Positions 1-8,940 of a DNA stretch of 64,000 nt are shown in pieces (position 1 is the stretch's first letter; each line of letters opens with the position of its first letter). Where the stretch lies: positions 124,001-188,000 of the forward strand of contig JAMXLM010000002.1 of NCBI GenBank assembly GCA_024280995.1, given 5' to 3'. This DNA is from Candidatus Dormiibacterota bacterium (GTDB lineage Bacteria > Chloroflexota > Dormibacteria > Dormibacterales > Dormibacteraceae). Position numbers and translations under genes: made by a program. The notes beneath the pieces are model-generated. The model saw only the letters and a program-made list of their open reading frames with translations. It was not told the DNA's origin and did no database searches.

Positions 1-224
1 TGCGCGAGCTTGCGCATGCGCGACTCGATCGCCGCCAGGTCGGCCTCCGAGATCGGCTTGCCGAAGTCGAAGTCGTAGTAGAAGCCGTCCTGCACGGCCG
101 GACCGATGCCGTACTTCGCGTCGGGATACAGCTCGGTGACCGCCGCGGCTAGCAGGTGCGCGCTCGAATGCCTCAGCGTCTCGAGTGGATTGCCCGATGA
201 CTCGTGGTCGCCGTACTCGGCCAT
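1..224 (-). CDS. thrS: Threonyl-tRNA synthetase, N-terminal fragment
   Basis: The window edge cuts this gene, leaving about 74 N-terminal codons. The protein reads [20 protein letters not shown] and continues SAHLLAAAV, then [16 protein letters not shown]. These are the signature of the ThrRS editing (N2) domain, whose HxxxH motif (H19, H23) belongs to the zinc-type editing site. ThrRS charges tRNA-Thr in the cytoplasm. Only 18 residues precede HSSAH, so the usual ~60-residue N-terminal TGS domain is absent. The ATG at 222-224 is the only well-placed start. A GATACT -10-like box (235-240, read on the minus strand) lies 10 nt upstream. The gene is divergent from dedA. Confidence 0.9.
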   Translation of the reverse strand, partial: MAEYGDHESSGNPLETLRHSSAHLLAAAVTELYPDAKYGIGPAVQDGFYYDFDFGKPISEADLAAIESRMRKLA

Positions 225-273
225 GGGGTCGTCCAGTATCCCCCATCTGTCCGAGGCGCCTCGCGCCGGGACG

Positions 274-295
274 TCTTCCCCGCGAGCGGGGAAGA
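274..295. promoter_or_regulatory. Perfect inverted repeat between thrS and dedA
   Basis: TCTTCCCCGC (274-283) and GCGGGGAAGA (286-295) form a perfect 10-bp inverted repeat separated by two bases. The right arm contains GGGGAAG, the best Shine-Dalgarno for the dedA GTG at 304 (9 nt spacing). In RNA the hairpin would hide that ribosome-binding site. As DNA it could be an operator for the divergent pair. Which of these applies is inference. Confidence 0.5.
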
Positions 296-303
296 TTGCC
301 CCT

Positions 304-894
304 GTGAACTGGGCCGGAATCGTCGACGCCCTCGGCTACCCGTCGGCCGGCCTCGGCATCCTGATCGAGAGCGCGGGCATCCCGTTTCCGGGCGAGGCGT
401 TGCTGCTCGCCGCCGCGGCGTGGGCCGCGGCCCGCCACCACTCGCTGATCCTCGTGATCCTTTTCGGATTCCTCGGAGCCACCGCCGGCGCCGACTTCGG
501 CTATGCGCTCGGGTACCGCGGTGGGCGTCCGTTCGTCGAGCGCTTCGGCCGCTTCTTCCACATCCGTCCCGAGCACATAGCGCGGGCGGAGCTTTTCTTC
601 GCTCGCCACGGGGACAAGACGATCATCGCCGCGCGCTTCATCCTCGGTCTGCGCACGTGGGCTTCGATGCTGGCCGGGATGGCCCGCATGCCGTTCTGGC
701 GCTTCCAGCTGTTCAGCGCGATCGGCGGCCTCGCCTGGGCCACCGTCATCGGCGTCCTCGGCTACGTGCTGGGAAGCAACCTCGGCCTGCTCGAAACGAT
801 CATCCGCGACGTCGGGATCGGCGGGCTCGCGTTCATTGCACTGATAGTGGCGGTCCTTGCCCTGGTGCAGGCGCGCGCCTTCCGCCGGCGATGA
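304..894 (+). CDS. DedA/SNARE-associated family membrane protein
   Basis: A 196-aa protein of the DedA family, polytopic inner-membrane proteins implicated in lipid carrier flipping and membrane homeostasis. Family hallmarks are [20 protein letters not shown] near the N-terminus, an [18 protein letters not shown] segment, and the FxRFxPxxRT-like [20 protein letters not shown] stretch. An ATG at 223 is also in frame, but it would add a non-conserved leader overlapping thrS. I therefore prefer the GTG at 304, which is preceded by GGGGAAG and leaves the usual ~200-aa size. The 3' end overlaps the convergent MFS gene by 62 nt. Confidence 0.8.
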   Translation: MNWAGIVDALGYPSAGLGILIESAGIPFPGEALLLAAAAWAAARHHSLILVILFGFLGATAGADFGYALGYRGGRPFVERFGRFFHIRPEHIARAELFFARHGDKTIIAARFILGLRTWASMLAGMARMPFWRFQLFSAIGGLAWATVIGVLGYVLGSNLGLLETIIRDVGIGGLAFIALIVAVLALVQARAFRRR

Positions 895-2161
895 CCCCCA
901 GCCCGCCGCCGACGAGCAGGACGCCGAGGCCGCCGATCACCTGAGCGGTGCCGATGCTGTCCGCCAGCGCCGCGGCGACCAGCACCGGAATCGCCGATAC
1001 ACCGTTGATCACCATGTAGAGAAGCGCGAAGATGCGGCCCCGGATGGAGTCGCTCGTGGACTCCATCAGGTAGGTGATCGCGGGAATCAGGATCGCGCCA
1101 AACTCGACCCCGAGCAGAAAGCTGAAGGTCGCGCCCGTGATGCGGTTGTGCACCTGCAGGTCTGGAAAGTGGCGCATGGCCTCGGGCACGGCCGCGAGCG
1201 CGAGCAGCGTCACGCCGTTGGCGAGCAGCGATCCCGCGAGCAGGCGCCAGCGGTCGAGATGGCGGACGAACTGCCCGAGCAGGACCGCGCTCAGGATCGC
1301 GCCCCCGGTGGCCGGCCCGAGGATCACATAGGTGTCCTGCGCGTTGATGCCGATGACCCGGCTTACGTATGCGGGCGCCAGCGCGTAGAGCATGAACAGC
1401 ACGAGCACGGCGATGCTCACCTGGCCGAAAGCGAGGCGCAGGCCTCGCGATGCTCGTAGCGCATCGAGGCCTTCCTCCAGGTCGTGGATGAGAACCCGAA
1501 AGCGGCTGCGGCTCTCCTCGACCGGGGACGGCTTCTGCCGTGGAACGTGCGGGATGTCGGAGGCGAAGATCAACGTGCCTCCGATGACCAGAAGCACGAC
1601 CGCGGTCCAGTACGGCGCGTACAGGTCGATCCTCGAGACCACCGGTGCGAGGACTCCGCCGACGACGAGTGTCAACACCATCGTGAGCAGGGCCATCGAG
1701 TTCGCCGTGATGAGCGCCTTGCGCGGCAGCACGGTCGGGATGACGGCGGCCTCGGCGGGGCCGAACAGCTGACCGACCGCGGAGAACACGAGGGTGATGA
1801 ACAGGAGGTGCAGGAAATCCTCCTTGAGCCCCGGAACGAACGACGCGATCGGGATGAGGGCGACAACCGCGGCGCGGCCGAGGTTGCACCACACCATGAT
1901 CTGTTTGCGGTTCAGCCGATCCGCGATCACGCCTGCGGGTGGCGCGAACAGCACCGCGGGAACCGTGTAGGCGAGGAGGGTCACCGCGACCGAGGTGCTG
2001 CCGCCCGAGATGTGATAGGCGAGGATGATCAGCGAGAAGAGCAGGAACTTGTCCGCCAGCTGAGCGGCCAGTTGGGCGAACCAGATGTTGCGGAAAGCGG
2101 TGTGCTGAAGCGCACCCCGGAACCCGCCGGGACCTTCGACCGGAAGCCTGATCGGATCCAC
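833..2161 (-). CDS. MFS transporter (MFS_3/EntS-like exporter)
   Basis: A 442-aa polytopic protein with about twelve hydrophobic segments. The N-terminal motif FRNIWFAQLAAQLADKFLLF and the loop PAGVIADRLNRKQIMVWCNL (MFS motif A, D-R-x-x-R/K) place it among drug/siderophore-type major facilitator exporters. The substrate cannot be read from the sequence. The start is GTG at 2161; I see no strong Shine-Dalgarno. It follows rsmA by 12 nt, so it is probably the last gene of the dinG-rsmI-metG-tatD-rsmA transcript. Its tail overlaps dedA on the other strand. Confidence 0.85.
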   Translation of the reverse strand: MDPIRLPVEGPGGFRGALQHTAFRNIWFAQLAAQLADKFLLFSLIILAYHISGGSTSVAVTLLAYTVPAVLFAPPAGVIADRLNRKQIMVWCNLGRAAVVALIPIASFVPGLKEDFLHLLFITLVFSAVGQLFGPAEAAVIPTVLPRKALITANSMALLTMVLTLVVGGVLAPVVSRIDLYAPYWTAVVLLVIGGTLIFASDIPHVPRQKPSPVEESRSRFRVLIHDLEEGLDALRASRGLRLAFGQVSIAVLVLFMLYALAPAYVSRVIGINAQDTYVILGPATGGAILSAVLLGQFVRHLDRWRLLAGSLLANGVTLLALAAVPEAMRHFPDLQVHNRITGATFSFLLGVEFGAILIPAITYLMESTSDSIRGRIFALLYMVINGVSAIPVLVAAALADSIGTAQVIGGLGVLLVGGGLGVIAGGRRAPAPGQGPPLSVQ

Positions 2162-2173
2162 CGCCGGTGAAGC

Positions 2174-3022
2174 CTAACGACCGAGGGGCTGGATGAATGC
2201 GCCGTAGACGGCTTCCCACTGCGGCAGCGTGAGCGTCTGGGGACGCGCCTCGGCCTCGACGCCGACCTCCTCAAGGCGCGATGCGGCCTCCGCGCTCGAA
2301 ATGCCCGCGATGCGAGCGAGCGTGCCGCCGAGCTGCTTGCGCCGGAACTGGAAGACACCCTCGGCGAAGCGGAAGAAGCGGTCGAGGTCGGGCACGTGCA
2401 CCGCGGGCTCGGGGCGGACGTCGAGGCTGACGAGCGCAGAGTCCACCTTTGGTGGCGGCGTGAACGCGCTGGCGGGAATCGTCATGAGCGTGCTGGCCAC
2501 GGCGAATGTCTGGACGGCGATCGTGGCCAGGCTCGCCGAGGTCGAGGCGGTCCAGCGCTCCGCGACCTCCTTCTGGACGACGAGCGAAAGGCGGCGCGGC
2601 CGCGGCGGATGGTCGAGGAGCTTCGGTATGAGCGCGCCGGTCAGGTTGTACGGAATGTTTCCGGCGACCACTTCCCCACCTCGCGGGAACGCGGCGCCGA
2701 CGTCGAAGCGGAGGATGTCGGCCTGCTTGATCTCCACGTTGCCCAGCCCAGCGCTGACTTCGCGCAACGCGGGGATCAGGTCGCGGTCGAACTCCACCGC
2801 GACGACGCGTGCGTTACGTGTCGCGAGCGCGACCGTCAGCGTCCCCACCCCGGCCCCCACCTCGAGAATCTCGCCGCCGGTTCCGGCGGCGTCGGCGATG
2901 CGGTCTCGCAGCGAAGAATCGACGAGGAAGTTCTGGCCCAGTCGGTGCTTGAGGGTGATCCGGTGCTTGCGCAGGAGCCGCTCGAGCTCGTCAGCTCGAG
3001 CCGGATCTATAGGGGCCCCCAC
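2174..3022 (-). CDS. rsmA: 16S rRNA adenine dimethyltransferase RsmA (KsgA)
   Basis: A 282-aa class I SAM methyltransferase that dimethylates A1518/A1519 of 16S rRNA during late 30S assembly. GQNFLVD lies at residues 29-35, the SAM-binding EVGAGVGTLT at 54-63, the acidic VEFD at the end of strand 2, and the catalytic NIPY motif at 122-125. The KsgA-type C-terminal helical domain follows, with VFQFRRKQLGGTL. Start GTG at 3022. It sits 39 nt after tatD in the common metG-tatD-rsmA arrangement. Confidence 0.95.
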   Translation of the reverse strand: MGAPIDPARADELERLLRKHRITLKHRLGQNFLVDSSLRDRIADAAGTGGEILEVGAGVGTLTVALATRNARVVAVEFDRDLIPALREVSAGLGNVEIKQADILRFDVGAAFPRGGEVVAGNIPYNLTGALIPKLLDHPPRPRRLSLVVQKEVAERWTASTSASLATIAVQTFAVASTLMTIPASAFTPPPKVDSALVSLDVRPEPAVHVPDLDRFFRFAEGVFQFRRKQLGGTLARIAGISSAEAASRLEEVGVEAEARPQTLTLPQWEAVYGAFIQPLGR

Positions 3023-3061
3023 GAAATCACGCCGAAGGCTCGGATTTCGGTGGGATCTCGA

Positions 3062-3811
3062 TCACTTCATCTTCTGGAAGAGCGCGATCGCGTTGGACCG
3101 TTCCTGGTCGCCGAGCTGCTCCATCGTGATCCCACGGAGCTCGGCGACGACCTCCGCCGTGTCGACGAGAAACGCGGGCCTGTTGGGCACGCCCATCCGC
3201 TTCTGCGCGTTGCCGTACGGCGAATCCGTCTCGAGCAGGATTCGGTCTGCCGGGCAGTGCTTGACGACCTCGCGCAGGTCGTCGCGACTTGGCCTTGTGA
3301 CCAGCCCCGCGAAAGAAAGGTAGAAGCCGACGTCCAGAAACTTCTTCGCCCATTCCCAGTCGAGCGCGAAGTAGTGCATCACGCCGCGGATGCCGCCGTG
3401 CGACTTGATGGCTTCAAGCACCTCGTTCGCCGCGCCGCGGTTGTGCACCGACACGGGCAGGTCGTTCTCGACGGCCAGCGAGAACATCTCGTTCAGGCGC
3501 TGCATCTGCAGGTCACGGTGCGGGCCGCCGACGTGCTCGAAGTCGAGCCCGATCTCGCCGACCACGACGACCATCTCGTCCTTCGCCATCGCGTTGAGCG
3601 CGGCCAGGTCCGGCTCGGACTCTTCGAGCGGGTAATGACCGATGCCCGCCCAGACCTCTTCGTACGCGTGGCCGAGTGAGACGGCGTTGCTGCTGCGGTC
3701 GAGGTTGACGCCGACCGCGATCATGCGGGTCACGCCGGCCGCCACGGCCTGCTGCACGACCTCGGTCGCGTCGCCGAGCTCCTCGATGTGCAGGTGCGTG
3801 TCGACGAACAT
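3062..3811 (-). CDS. tatD: TatD-family metal-dependent hydrolase
   Basis: A 249-aa TIM-barrel amidohydrolase of the TatD DNase family. The metal ligands are all visible: H6 and H8 (THLH), E86 (GEIGLD), H123 (SVHNRG), H146 (MHYF) and D196 (ETDSPY). Family members are 3'-5' exonucleases or deoxyribonucleases. The ATG at 3811 follows the metG stop by 3 nt, so the two are co-transcribed. Length is normal. Confidence 0.92.
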   Translation of the reverse strand: MFVDTHLHIEELGDATEVVQQAVAAGVTRMIAVGVNLDRSSNAVSLGHAYEEVWAGIGHYPLEESEPDLAALNAMAKDEMVVVVGEIGLDFEHVGGPHRDLQMQRLNEMFSLAVENDLPVSVHNRGAANEVLEAIKSHGGIRGVMHYFALDWEWAKKFLDVGFYLSFAGLVTRPSRDDLREVVKHCPADRILLETDSPYGNAQKRMGVPNRPAFLVDTAEVVAELRGITMEQLGDQERSNAIALFQKMK

Positions 3812-3814
3812 CGT

Positions 3815-5515
3815 CTAGTCCGCCACCTCTTCGAGCTTCTTGAAAAGCGGAGCCGGTTGAGGCAGCTTGCGACCCGGCTCGAGCAGCGATGGATGCCAGC
3901 GTTCGCTGCTTTCGTAGTCACCGGTGATCACGCGGTGGTCGCCGGCGTTGCGCACCTCGGGCTGCGGCGCGATCACGTCGTCGTATCCGAGCATCGCGTG
4001 GAGGCGCTGCGACGAGAACGGCAGGAACGGAGCCATCATCGTCTTCAGGTTGTCGACGCAGCGCAGGCCGACGTAAAGCACGGTCGCCGCGCGCTCGCGG
4101 TCTTCCTTGATCGTCTTCCAGGGCTGCTCGGTCCCGAGGTACACGTTCACCCTGGCGGCCACACCCATCGCGAATTTGAGTGCGTTCTGAAAGCGCGCCT
4201 CTTCCAGCTGCGCCGCCACGTAATCGAGCGCTGCCTCCACTTCTTTCAGCAGCGCCTCATCACGCTCCGTCAGCGGCCCCGGCTCGGGCACCCCGCCGAA
4301 GTTTCGGTGCGCGTTGACCAGCGTGCGGTTGACCAGGTTGCCCCACGTCGCGACCAGCTCGTCGTTGTTGCGGCGCACGAACTCTGACCAGGTGAAGTCC
4401 GTGTCCTGGTTCTCGGGCCCCGCGATCATCAGGTAGTAGCGCAGGGCGTCCGCGTCGTACTGGTCGAGCACGTCCTTGACGTAGATGACCTGGCCGCGGC
4501 TCGTGGAGAACTTCTTGCCCTCCATGTGGAGGAACTCGCTGGCGACGATCTCGTCGGGGAGGTGCAGGTCGCCCACGCCCATCAAGATCGCGGGCCACAG
4601 CACGGTGTGGAACGTGATGTTGTCCTTGCCCATCGTGTAGTAGTGGCGGCTTTCCGGGTCCTCCCACCACACCTTCCACGCGTCCGGCTCTCCTCGGTTG
4701 GCGGCCCACTCGATCGACGCGGACAGGTAACCGATCACGGCGTCGAACCAGACGTAGATCTTCTTGCTCGGGTTGTCCTCCCAGCCGGGAAGCGGCACCG
4801 GGACGCCCCAGTCGAGGTCGCGCGTGATCGCGCGTGGCTTCAGGTTGCGGACGAACTCGAGGGAGTATTTGCGCACGTTGGGCCGCCAGTCGTCGTGCGA
4901 CTCGATCCAGCTCTTCAGCTCCTCGCCGAATGCAGGGAGCTCGAAGAAGAAGTGCTCGGTCTCGCGGAACTCCACCGGCGCGTCGCTGCCTCGCTGGTGC
5001 GGCTCGATCAGGTCGATCGGGTCGAGCTGGTTGCCGCAGTTGTCGCACTGGTCGCCGCGCGCCTCTTTGTAACCGCAGATCGGGCACGTGCCTTCGATGT
5101 AGCGGTCCGGCAGCGTTCGGCCGGTCGCGGGATCGAATGCGCCCATCTGTTTCTGCTTGACCAGGTAGCCCTTCTCATAGAGCTTCAGGAAGAGGTCCTG
5201 CGTGACCTTGTAGTGGTTCTCGGTCGTCGTGCGCGTGAAGATGTCGTATGTCATCCCGAGGCGAACGAGGTCGTCGACGATCACGGCGTTGTTCTGGTCG
5301 ACGAAATCCTTTGGATCGATGCCTTTCTTGTCGGCCTCGTAGGTGATGGGCGTGCCGTGCTCGTCGGTGCCGCTGGCCATCAGCACACTCGCGCCGCGCA
5401 GCCGCCAGTAGCGCGCAAGCACGTCGCCTGGCACCGCGAAGCCGACCACGTGGCCGATGTGTCGCGGACCGTTGGCGTACGGCCACGCCGGGGCGATGAG
5501 GATGTTTCTATGCAC
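3815..5515 (-). CDS. metG: Methionyl-tRNA synthetase (zinc type)
   Basis: A 566-aa class I synthetase charging tRNA-Met and tRNA-fMet. HIGH is at residues 19-22. A four-cysteine zinc knuckle (C144, C147, C157, C160) identifies the MetG1 form. The KMSKS loop reads KFSTS (335-339). The C-terminal anticodon-binding helical domain is complete, but the dimerisation (EMAP-like) domain is absent, as in many bacteria. The GTG start at 5513-5515 overlaps the last 8 nt of rsmI, implying translational coupling. Confidence 0.96.
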   Translation of the reverse strand: MHRNILIAPAWPYANGPRHIGHVVGFAVPGDVLARYWRLRGASVLMASGTDEHGTPITYEADKKGIDPKDFVDQNNAVIVDDLVRLGMTYDIFTRTTTENHYKVTQDLFLKLYEKGYLVKQKQMGAFDPATGRTLPDRYIEGTCPICGYKEARGDQCDNCGNQLDPIDLIEPHQRGSDAPVEFRETEHFFFELPAFGEELKSWIESHDDWRPNVRKYSLEFVRNLKPRAITRDLDWGVPVPLPGWEDNPSKKIYVWFDAVIGYLSASIEWAANRGEPDAWKVWWEDPESRHYYTMGKDNITFHTVLWPAILMGVGDLHLPDEIVASEFLHMEGKKFSTSRGQVIYVKDVLDQYDADALRYYLMIAGPENQDTDFTWSEFVRRNNDELVATWGNLVNRTLVNAHRNFGGVPEPGPLTERDEALLKEVEAALDYVAAQLEEARFQNALKFAMGVAARVNVYLGTEQPWKTIKEDRERAATVLYVGLRCVDNLKTMMAPFLPFSSQRLHAMLGYDDVIAPQPEVRNAGDHRVITGDYESSERWHPSLLEPGRKLPQPAPLFKKLEEVAD

Positions 5516-6170
5516 CGGAAATCACAACTGTAAACTCGCCGCGCGCGCGGTCTCCTATAGCGGCCAGCACTTCGGCCGCGGTGCCCCGCAGCACCTCCTC
5601 GTGCACCTTGGTGAGCTCGCGAGTCACGGTGACGCCGCGCTCCGGCAGCGCCTCGGCGATCAGGGTGAGCGACTTGACGATCCTGAACGGCGACTCAAAA
5701 GCCACCGCGGGACGCGGATCGTCCCGCAGGGATTCCATCAGGCGCCGCATCTCTCCCGGCTTGCGGGGCAGGTAACCCAGGAATGTGAAGCCCGGTCCCC
5801 CATAGCCCGCGATCGAAAGCGCGGCGGTGACCGAGCTCGGACCTGGGATTGGGACGACCGTGTGTCCGGCTGCCCACGCCGCGGTGACGAGAGCCTGGCC
5901 TGGGTCGGAAAGCGTCGGGGTGCCGGCGTCACTCACAAGCGCCACGTCCCCTTCGTCGAGCGCACTCAGCACGCGGGGAAGTCCTCGCCGCTCGACCGGT
6001 GCGCGGTAGCTCAGCATCGGCTTACGAATCCCGTGCCGGGAGAGCAGGCGCCCGGTGACGCGCGTGTCCTCGGCGGCGATGGCCGTCACCTCGGCGAGGA
6101 TGCGCAGCGCGCGGGCGCTCACGTCTTCGAGATTGCCGATCGGCGTGGCCACGACGAAGAGCCGGCTCAC
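5508..6170 (-). CDS. rsmI: 16S rRNA cytidine-1402 2'-O-methyltransferase RsmI
   Basis: A 220-aa tetrapyrrole-methylase-fold SAM enzyme that 2'-O-methylates C1402 in the decoding centre of 16S rRNA. Diagnostic motifs: [11 protein letters not shown] (8-18), [17 protein letters not shown], and [15 protein letters not shown]. The GTG start overlaps the dinG stop as GTGA (6167-6170), and its own 3' end overlaps metG by 8 nt. Confidence 0.95.
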   Translation of the reverse strand: MSRLFVVATPIGNLEDVSARALRILAEVTAIAAEDTRVTGRLLSRHGIRKPMLSYRAPVERRGLPRVLSALDEGDVALVSDAGTPTLSDPGQALVTAAWAAGHTVVPIPGPSSVTAALSIAGYGGPGFTFLGYLPRKPGEMRRLMESLRDDPRPAVAFESPFRIVKSLTLIAEALPERGVTVTRELTKVHEEVLRGTAAEVLAAIGDRARGEFTVVISGA

Positions 6171-8878
6171 CCTCCTACGAGCCAGGCCTTCACCTGTTCG
6201 GCAACCTTCCTGCCCGGGCCGACGAACCGCGATGCAGGCGGCAGGATCTCGAGAAAGGTCCGGCCGTAGTCGCGGCCGAGGATCCGGTTGTCGAGGATCA
6301 CCACCGCGCCGCGGTCGGTCGACCTGCGAATCAGCCGGCCGAAGCCCTGCTTGAGGCGGAGCGCAGCCTGCGGCAGCGCAAGCTGCAGGAACGGATCGCG
6401 CACCTGCTCCGCCCGTGCCGCGAACACCGGGTCCGTCGGGACCGGGAACGGGAGCCTGACGACGATGACGCAGCTCAAACGCTCGCCCGGAATGTCGATC
6501 CCTTCCCAGAAGCTCGAGGTGCCGAGCAGCAGCGGGCGGTCGGCCTCCTCGAAGGTCTTGAGAAGCTGCCGCCGCTGGCCGTCGATGCCCTGGCCGAGGA
6601 TCAGCACGTCGTCGAGGTCGATGCGTTGCCTCAGCGCGGCATGCACGTCACGCAGCTGGCGGTGCGATGTGAACAGGGCGAGGGTTCGTCCGCCGACCCG
6701 GCTCGCGACGCCGGCGATGATCTCCTCGACCGCTGGGTCGAACGTCTCCTCCTCGGGCAAAGGCAGGTCGGTGGGCAGACAAACCAGCGCCTGGTGGTAG
6801 AAGTCGAACGGCGAGGGCAGGATCATCTCCTCGATCTCGGCGCCCAGCCCCACCCGCGAGCTGAAGTAGTCGAAGGTCCCGCCGACGGCGAGCGTGGCCG
6901 AGGTGAAGACCGTCGAACGCCGTTCGGCGTAGACCCGGTCGCGCAGCAGCGAGCCGACGTTGATCGGCGCCGCGCGGAGCAGCAGGTTCTCCGCGCGGGA
7001 CACCTGGCTGAACCAGTACACCCGGTTGGCGTTCGGCTGTAGAAGCGCCTCCTCGAGGACCGTCTGCGCCGCCTCGAGCCGGCTGCGGATCATCTCGAGC
7101 TCTCGGATGCCCTGGTCCGGCTCTTCGCCGCCCAGCCACTCGCGCACCCCGGCAACCGCCTTTCGCAGCGACGTGTCCAGGGCGGCCAGCGCGGTGACGG
7201 CGTTGTCGCCCGACAGCCTGATCTGCTCCCAGTCGTCATCTTCACGTAAGACCGGCGTTATTCGAAGCGACTCCTCTCGCCGCTCCGATTCGCCCAGCCG
7301 GGTGGCAACCCACCCGTCGGCGACATGGAAGAGCTCGCGGACACGATCGGAGGCGGTGACCGCCTGCGGCGCGGCGGCGTCGAACGACTCGCCGGACGCT
7401 CCAAGATGCGGTTGCTTCCCGAGGTCCGCCAGCAGCCCGCCGGACAGGCGGTCCAGCAACGCGATGACGCCCGGTCCGTCGACCTCCTGGCGAAGCCCTC
7501 GGGTCGCCGCCTCCTCGAGGTGATGGGCCTCGTCGATCACCAGGTGGTCGTACTCCGGCAGCAACCCGCCCCCGACCTCGGCGTCGGCCAGGAGCAGCGC
7601 ATGGTTGACGACAACCAGGTCCGCCGTCTCCGCCTCCGCTCGCGCTCGGTGGACGTAGCAGTCCTCCCGCTTGCAGTGGATGCCGACGCAGTCGAGCGGG
7701 TCACTGGCGATGCGGTTCCACAGCACTTCCTCGCGGCCGTACAGGCGAAGCTCCGAGCGGTCGCCGCTCTCGGTGGTGTGCAGCCAGGTCAGGATCTTGA
7801 GCTTGAACATCAGCTCTTCGGAGTCCTTGCACGGCTCGGCGAGGTAACGCCGCCACCGCCGGAGCGAGATGTAGTTCGAGCGCCCCTTGAGGAGCACGGC
7901 CTTGAAGTCCCATGGCAGCCACTCGCGCAGGCCGGGAAGGTCCTTCGCCATCAGCTGTTCCTGGAGCGTGTGGGTGTTGGTCGAGACGATGACGCGCTCC
8001 TTGTGCGCCACGGCGCGCGAAAGCGACGGCACCAGGTAGGCGAGGCTCTTGCCCGTGCCGGTGCCGGCTTCGACCACGAGCACCCCGCCCCGAGCCTGGA
8101 TCTGGGCCACGGCCAGCAGCATCTGCATCTGCGGTTCGCGATGCTCGTAGCCCGGGATCAGGTCGGCGAGCGGGCCTTCCGGGCCGAGCAGCGCCGCCAG
8201 CGCGCTCGGATCGTCGGGTGGCTTCTCCGCGGTGCGGCCCCGACCCGCGGGCTCGAGCCGTTCCGCGGTGGCGGGCTCCGGGTTGGGGTTCGGGGCGGTC
8301 AGCGCATCGGCGAAGAAACGCGCCACCGGCCACTCATAAGGCGCTACCAGGGCGAGCATCGACTCCTTGAGGTTGTCGTCGAGCGCGACGGCCTCCTCCC
8401 GGAGCCGAAGCAGCAGCTGCCGGGTCGCATCCGCGTCGTCGAGCGCCCGATGGGGTCGGGGTTGGGTGAAACCGAGCTCGGTCGACAGCAGCGGAAGACT
8501 GTGGCTGCCCGCAGCCGGAAGCAGGATGCGGGCGAGGTCGAGCGTGTCCAGGATCTGCTGTGACGAATCCCAGAGGCCGGCCGAGGCGAGGAAGTCGACG
8601 TCGAGCCGCGCGCCGTGGCCGACCGGCTGGCGGCCGGTGACGAACTCGGAGAGATGGCGCAGCGCATCGTCCTGCGCGGCGGCGCCGCGGAGCTCCTCCT
8701 GCTTGATCCCGGTCAGGCGAAGCACGGTGTCGGGGACCGGGCGGCCTGGATCGACCAGCTCCTCCAGGGTTGAGGTCACCTGGTCGGGGGTGAAGGCCAC
8801 GGCGCCGATCTCGATGACTCGGTCTCTGGACGGGTCGAGGCCTGTCGTTTCGAGGTCGAGGGCTACGTATTCCGGCAA
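6167..8878 (-). CDS. dinG: DinG-type helicase with N-terminal DEDDh exonuclease domain
   Basis: A 903-aa two-part protein. Residues 1-160 are a DnaQ-like DEDDh exonuclease with D8-x-E10, D93 and H143/D148. Residues 240-900 are an XPD/DinG-like superfamily 2 helicase with Walker A AGTGTGKS (271-278), a DEAH box (449-452) and a late SFWEGIDIPGE motif. Four cysteines (C350, C397, C402, C407) match the 4Fe-4S cluster of DinG/XPD helicases. The fusion is known from Gram-positive DinG proteins. The start is TTG at 8876-8878, where the exonuclease motif begins almost at once. It heads the rsmI-metG-tatD-rsmA group and is divergent from the AAA ATPase. Confidence 0.92.
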   Translation of the reverse strand: MPEYVALDLETTGLDPSRDRVIEIGAVAFTPDQVTSTLEELVDPGRPVPDTVLRLTGIKQEELRGAAAQDDALRHLSEFVTGRQPVGHGARLDVDFLASAGLWDSSQQILDTLDLARILLPAAGSHSLPLLSTELGFTQPRPHRALDDADATRQLLLRLREEAVALDDNLKESMLALVAPYEWPVARFFADALTAPNPNPEPATAERLEPAGRGRTAEKPPDDPSALAALLGPEGPLADLIPGYEHREPQMQMLLAVAQIQARGGVLVVEAGTGTGKSLAYLVPSLSRAVAHKERVIVSTNTHTLQEQLMAKDLPGLREWLPWDFKAVLLKGRSNYISLRRWRRYLAEPCKDSEELMFKLKILTWLHTTESGDRSELRLYGREEVLWNRIASDPLDCVGIHCKREDCYVHRARAEAETADLVVVNHALLLADAEVGGGLLPEYDHLVIDEAHHLEEAATRGLRQEVDGPGVIALLDRLSGGLLADLGKQPHLGASGESFDAAAPQAVTASDRVRELFHVADGWVATRLGESERREESLRITPVLREDDDWEQIRLSGDNAVTALAALDTSLRKAVAGVREWLGGEEPDQGIRELEMIRSRLEAAQTVLEEALLQPNANRVYWFSQVSRAENLLLRAAPINVGSLLRDRVYAERRSTVFTSATLAVGGTFDYFSSRVGLGAEIEEMILPSPFDFYHQALVCLPTDLPLPEEETFDPAVEEIIAGVASRVGGRTLALFTSHRQLRDVHAALRQRIDLDDVLILGQGIDGQRRQLLKTFEEADRPLLLGTSSFWEGIDIPGERLSCVIVVRLPFPVPTDPVFAARAEQVRDPFLQLALPQAALRLKQGFGRLIRRSTDRGAVVILDNRILGRDYGRTFLEILPPASRFVGPGRKVAEQVKAWLVGG

Positions 8879-8925
8879 GCTTCCATCCGATTCTAGTAAC
8901 GGCCGGAATCCCCGGCCCTGAAATG

Positions 8926-8931
8926 TAATAT
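8926..8931 (+). promoter_or_regulatory. -10 box for the AAA ATPase gene
   Basis: TAATAT lies 9 nt before the ATG at 8941. With usual spacing, transcription would start at about 8938-8940, giving an almost leaderless mRNA. No convincing -35 is seen. An adjacent GGCCGG/CCGGCC hairpin (8901-8917) lies between this box and dinG. Confidence 0.4.
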
Positions 8932-8940
8932 GTGCGCCCG

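Noticed and set aside
762..2219. 485-codon minus-strand frame alternative to the MFS gene
   Set aside because: Arg/Gly/Pro-rich, no hydrophobic segments; the 833-2161 frame encodes the transporter.
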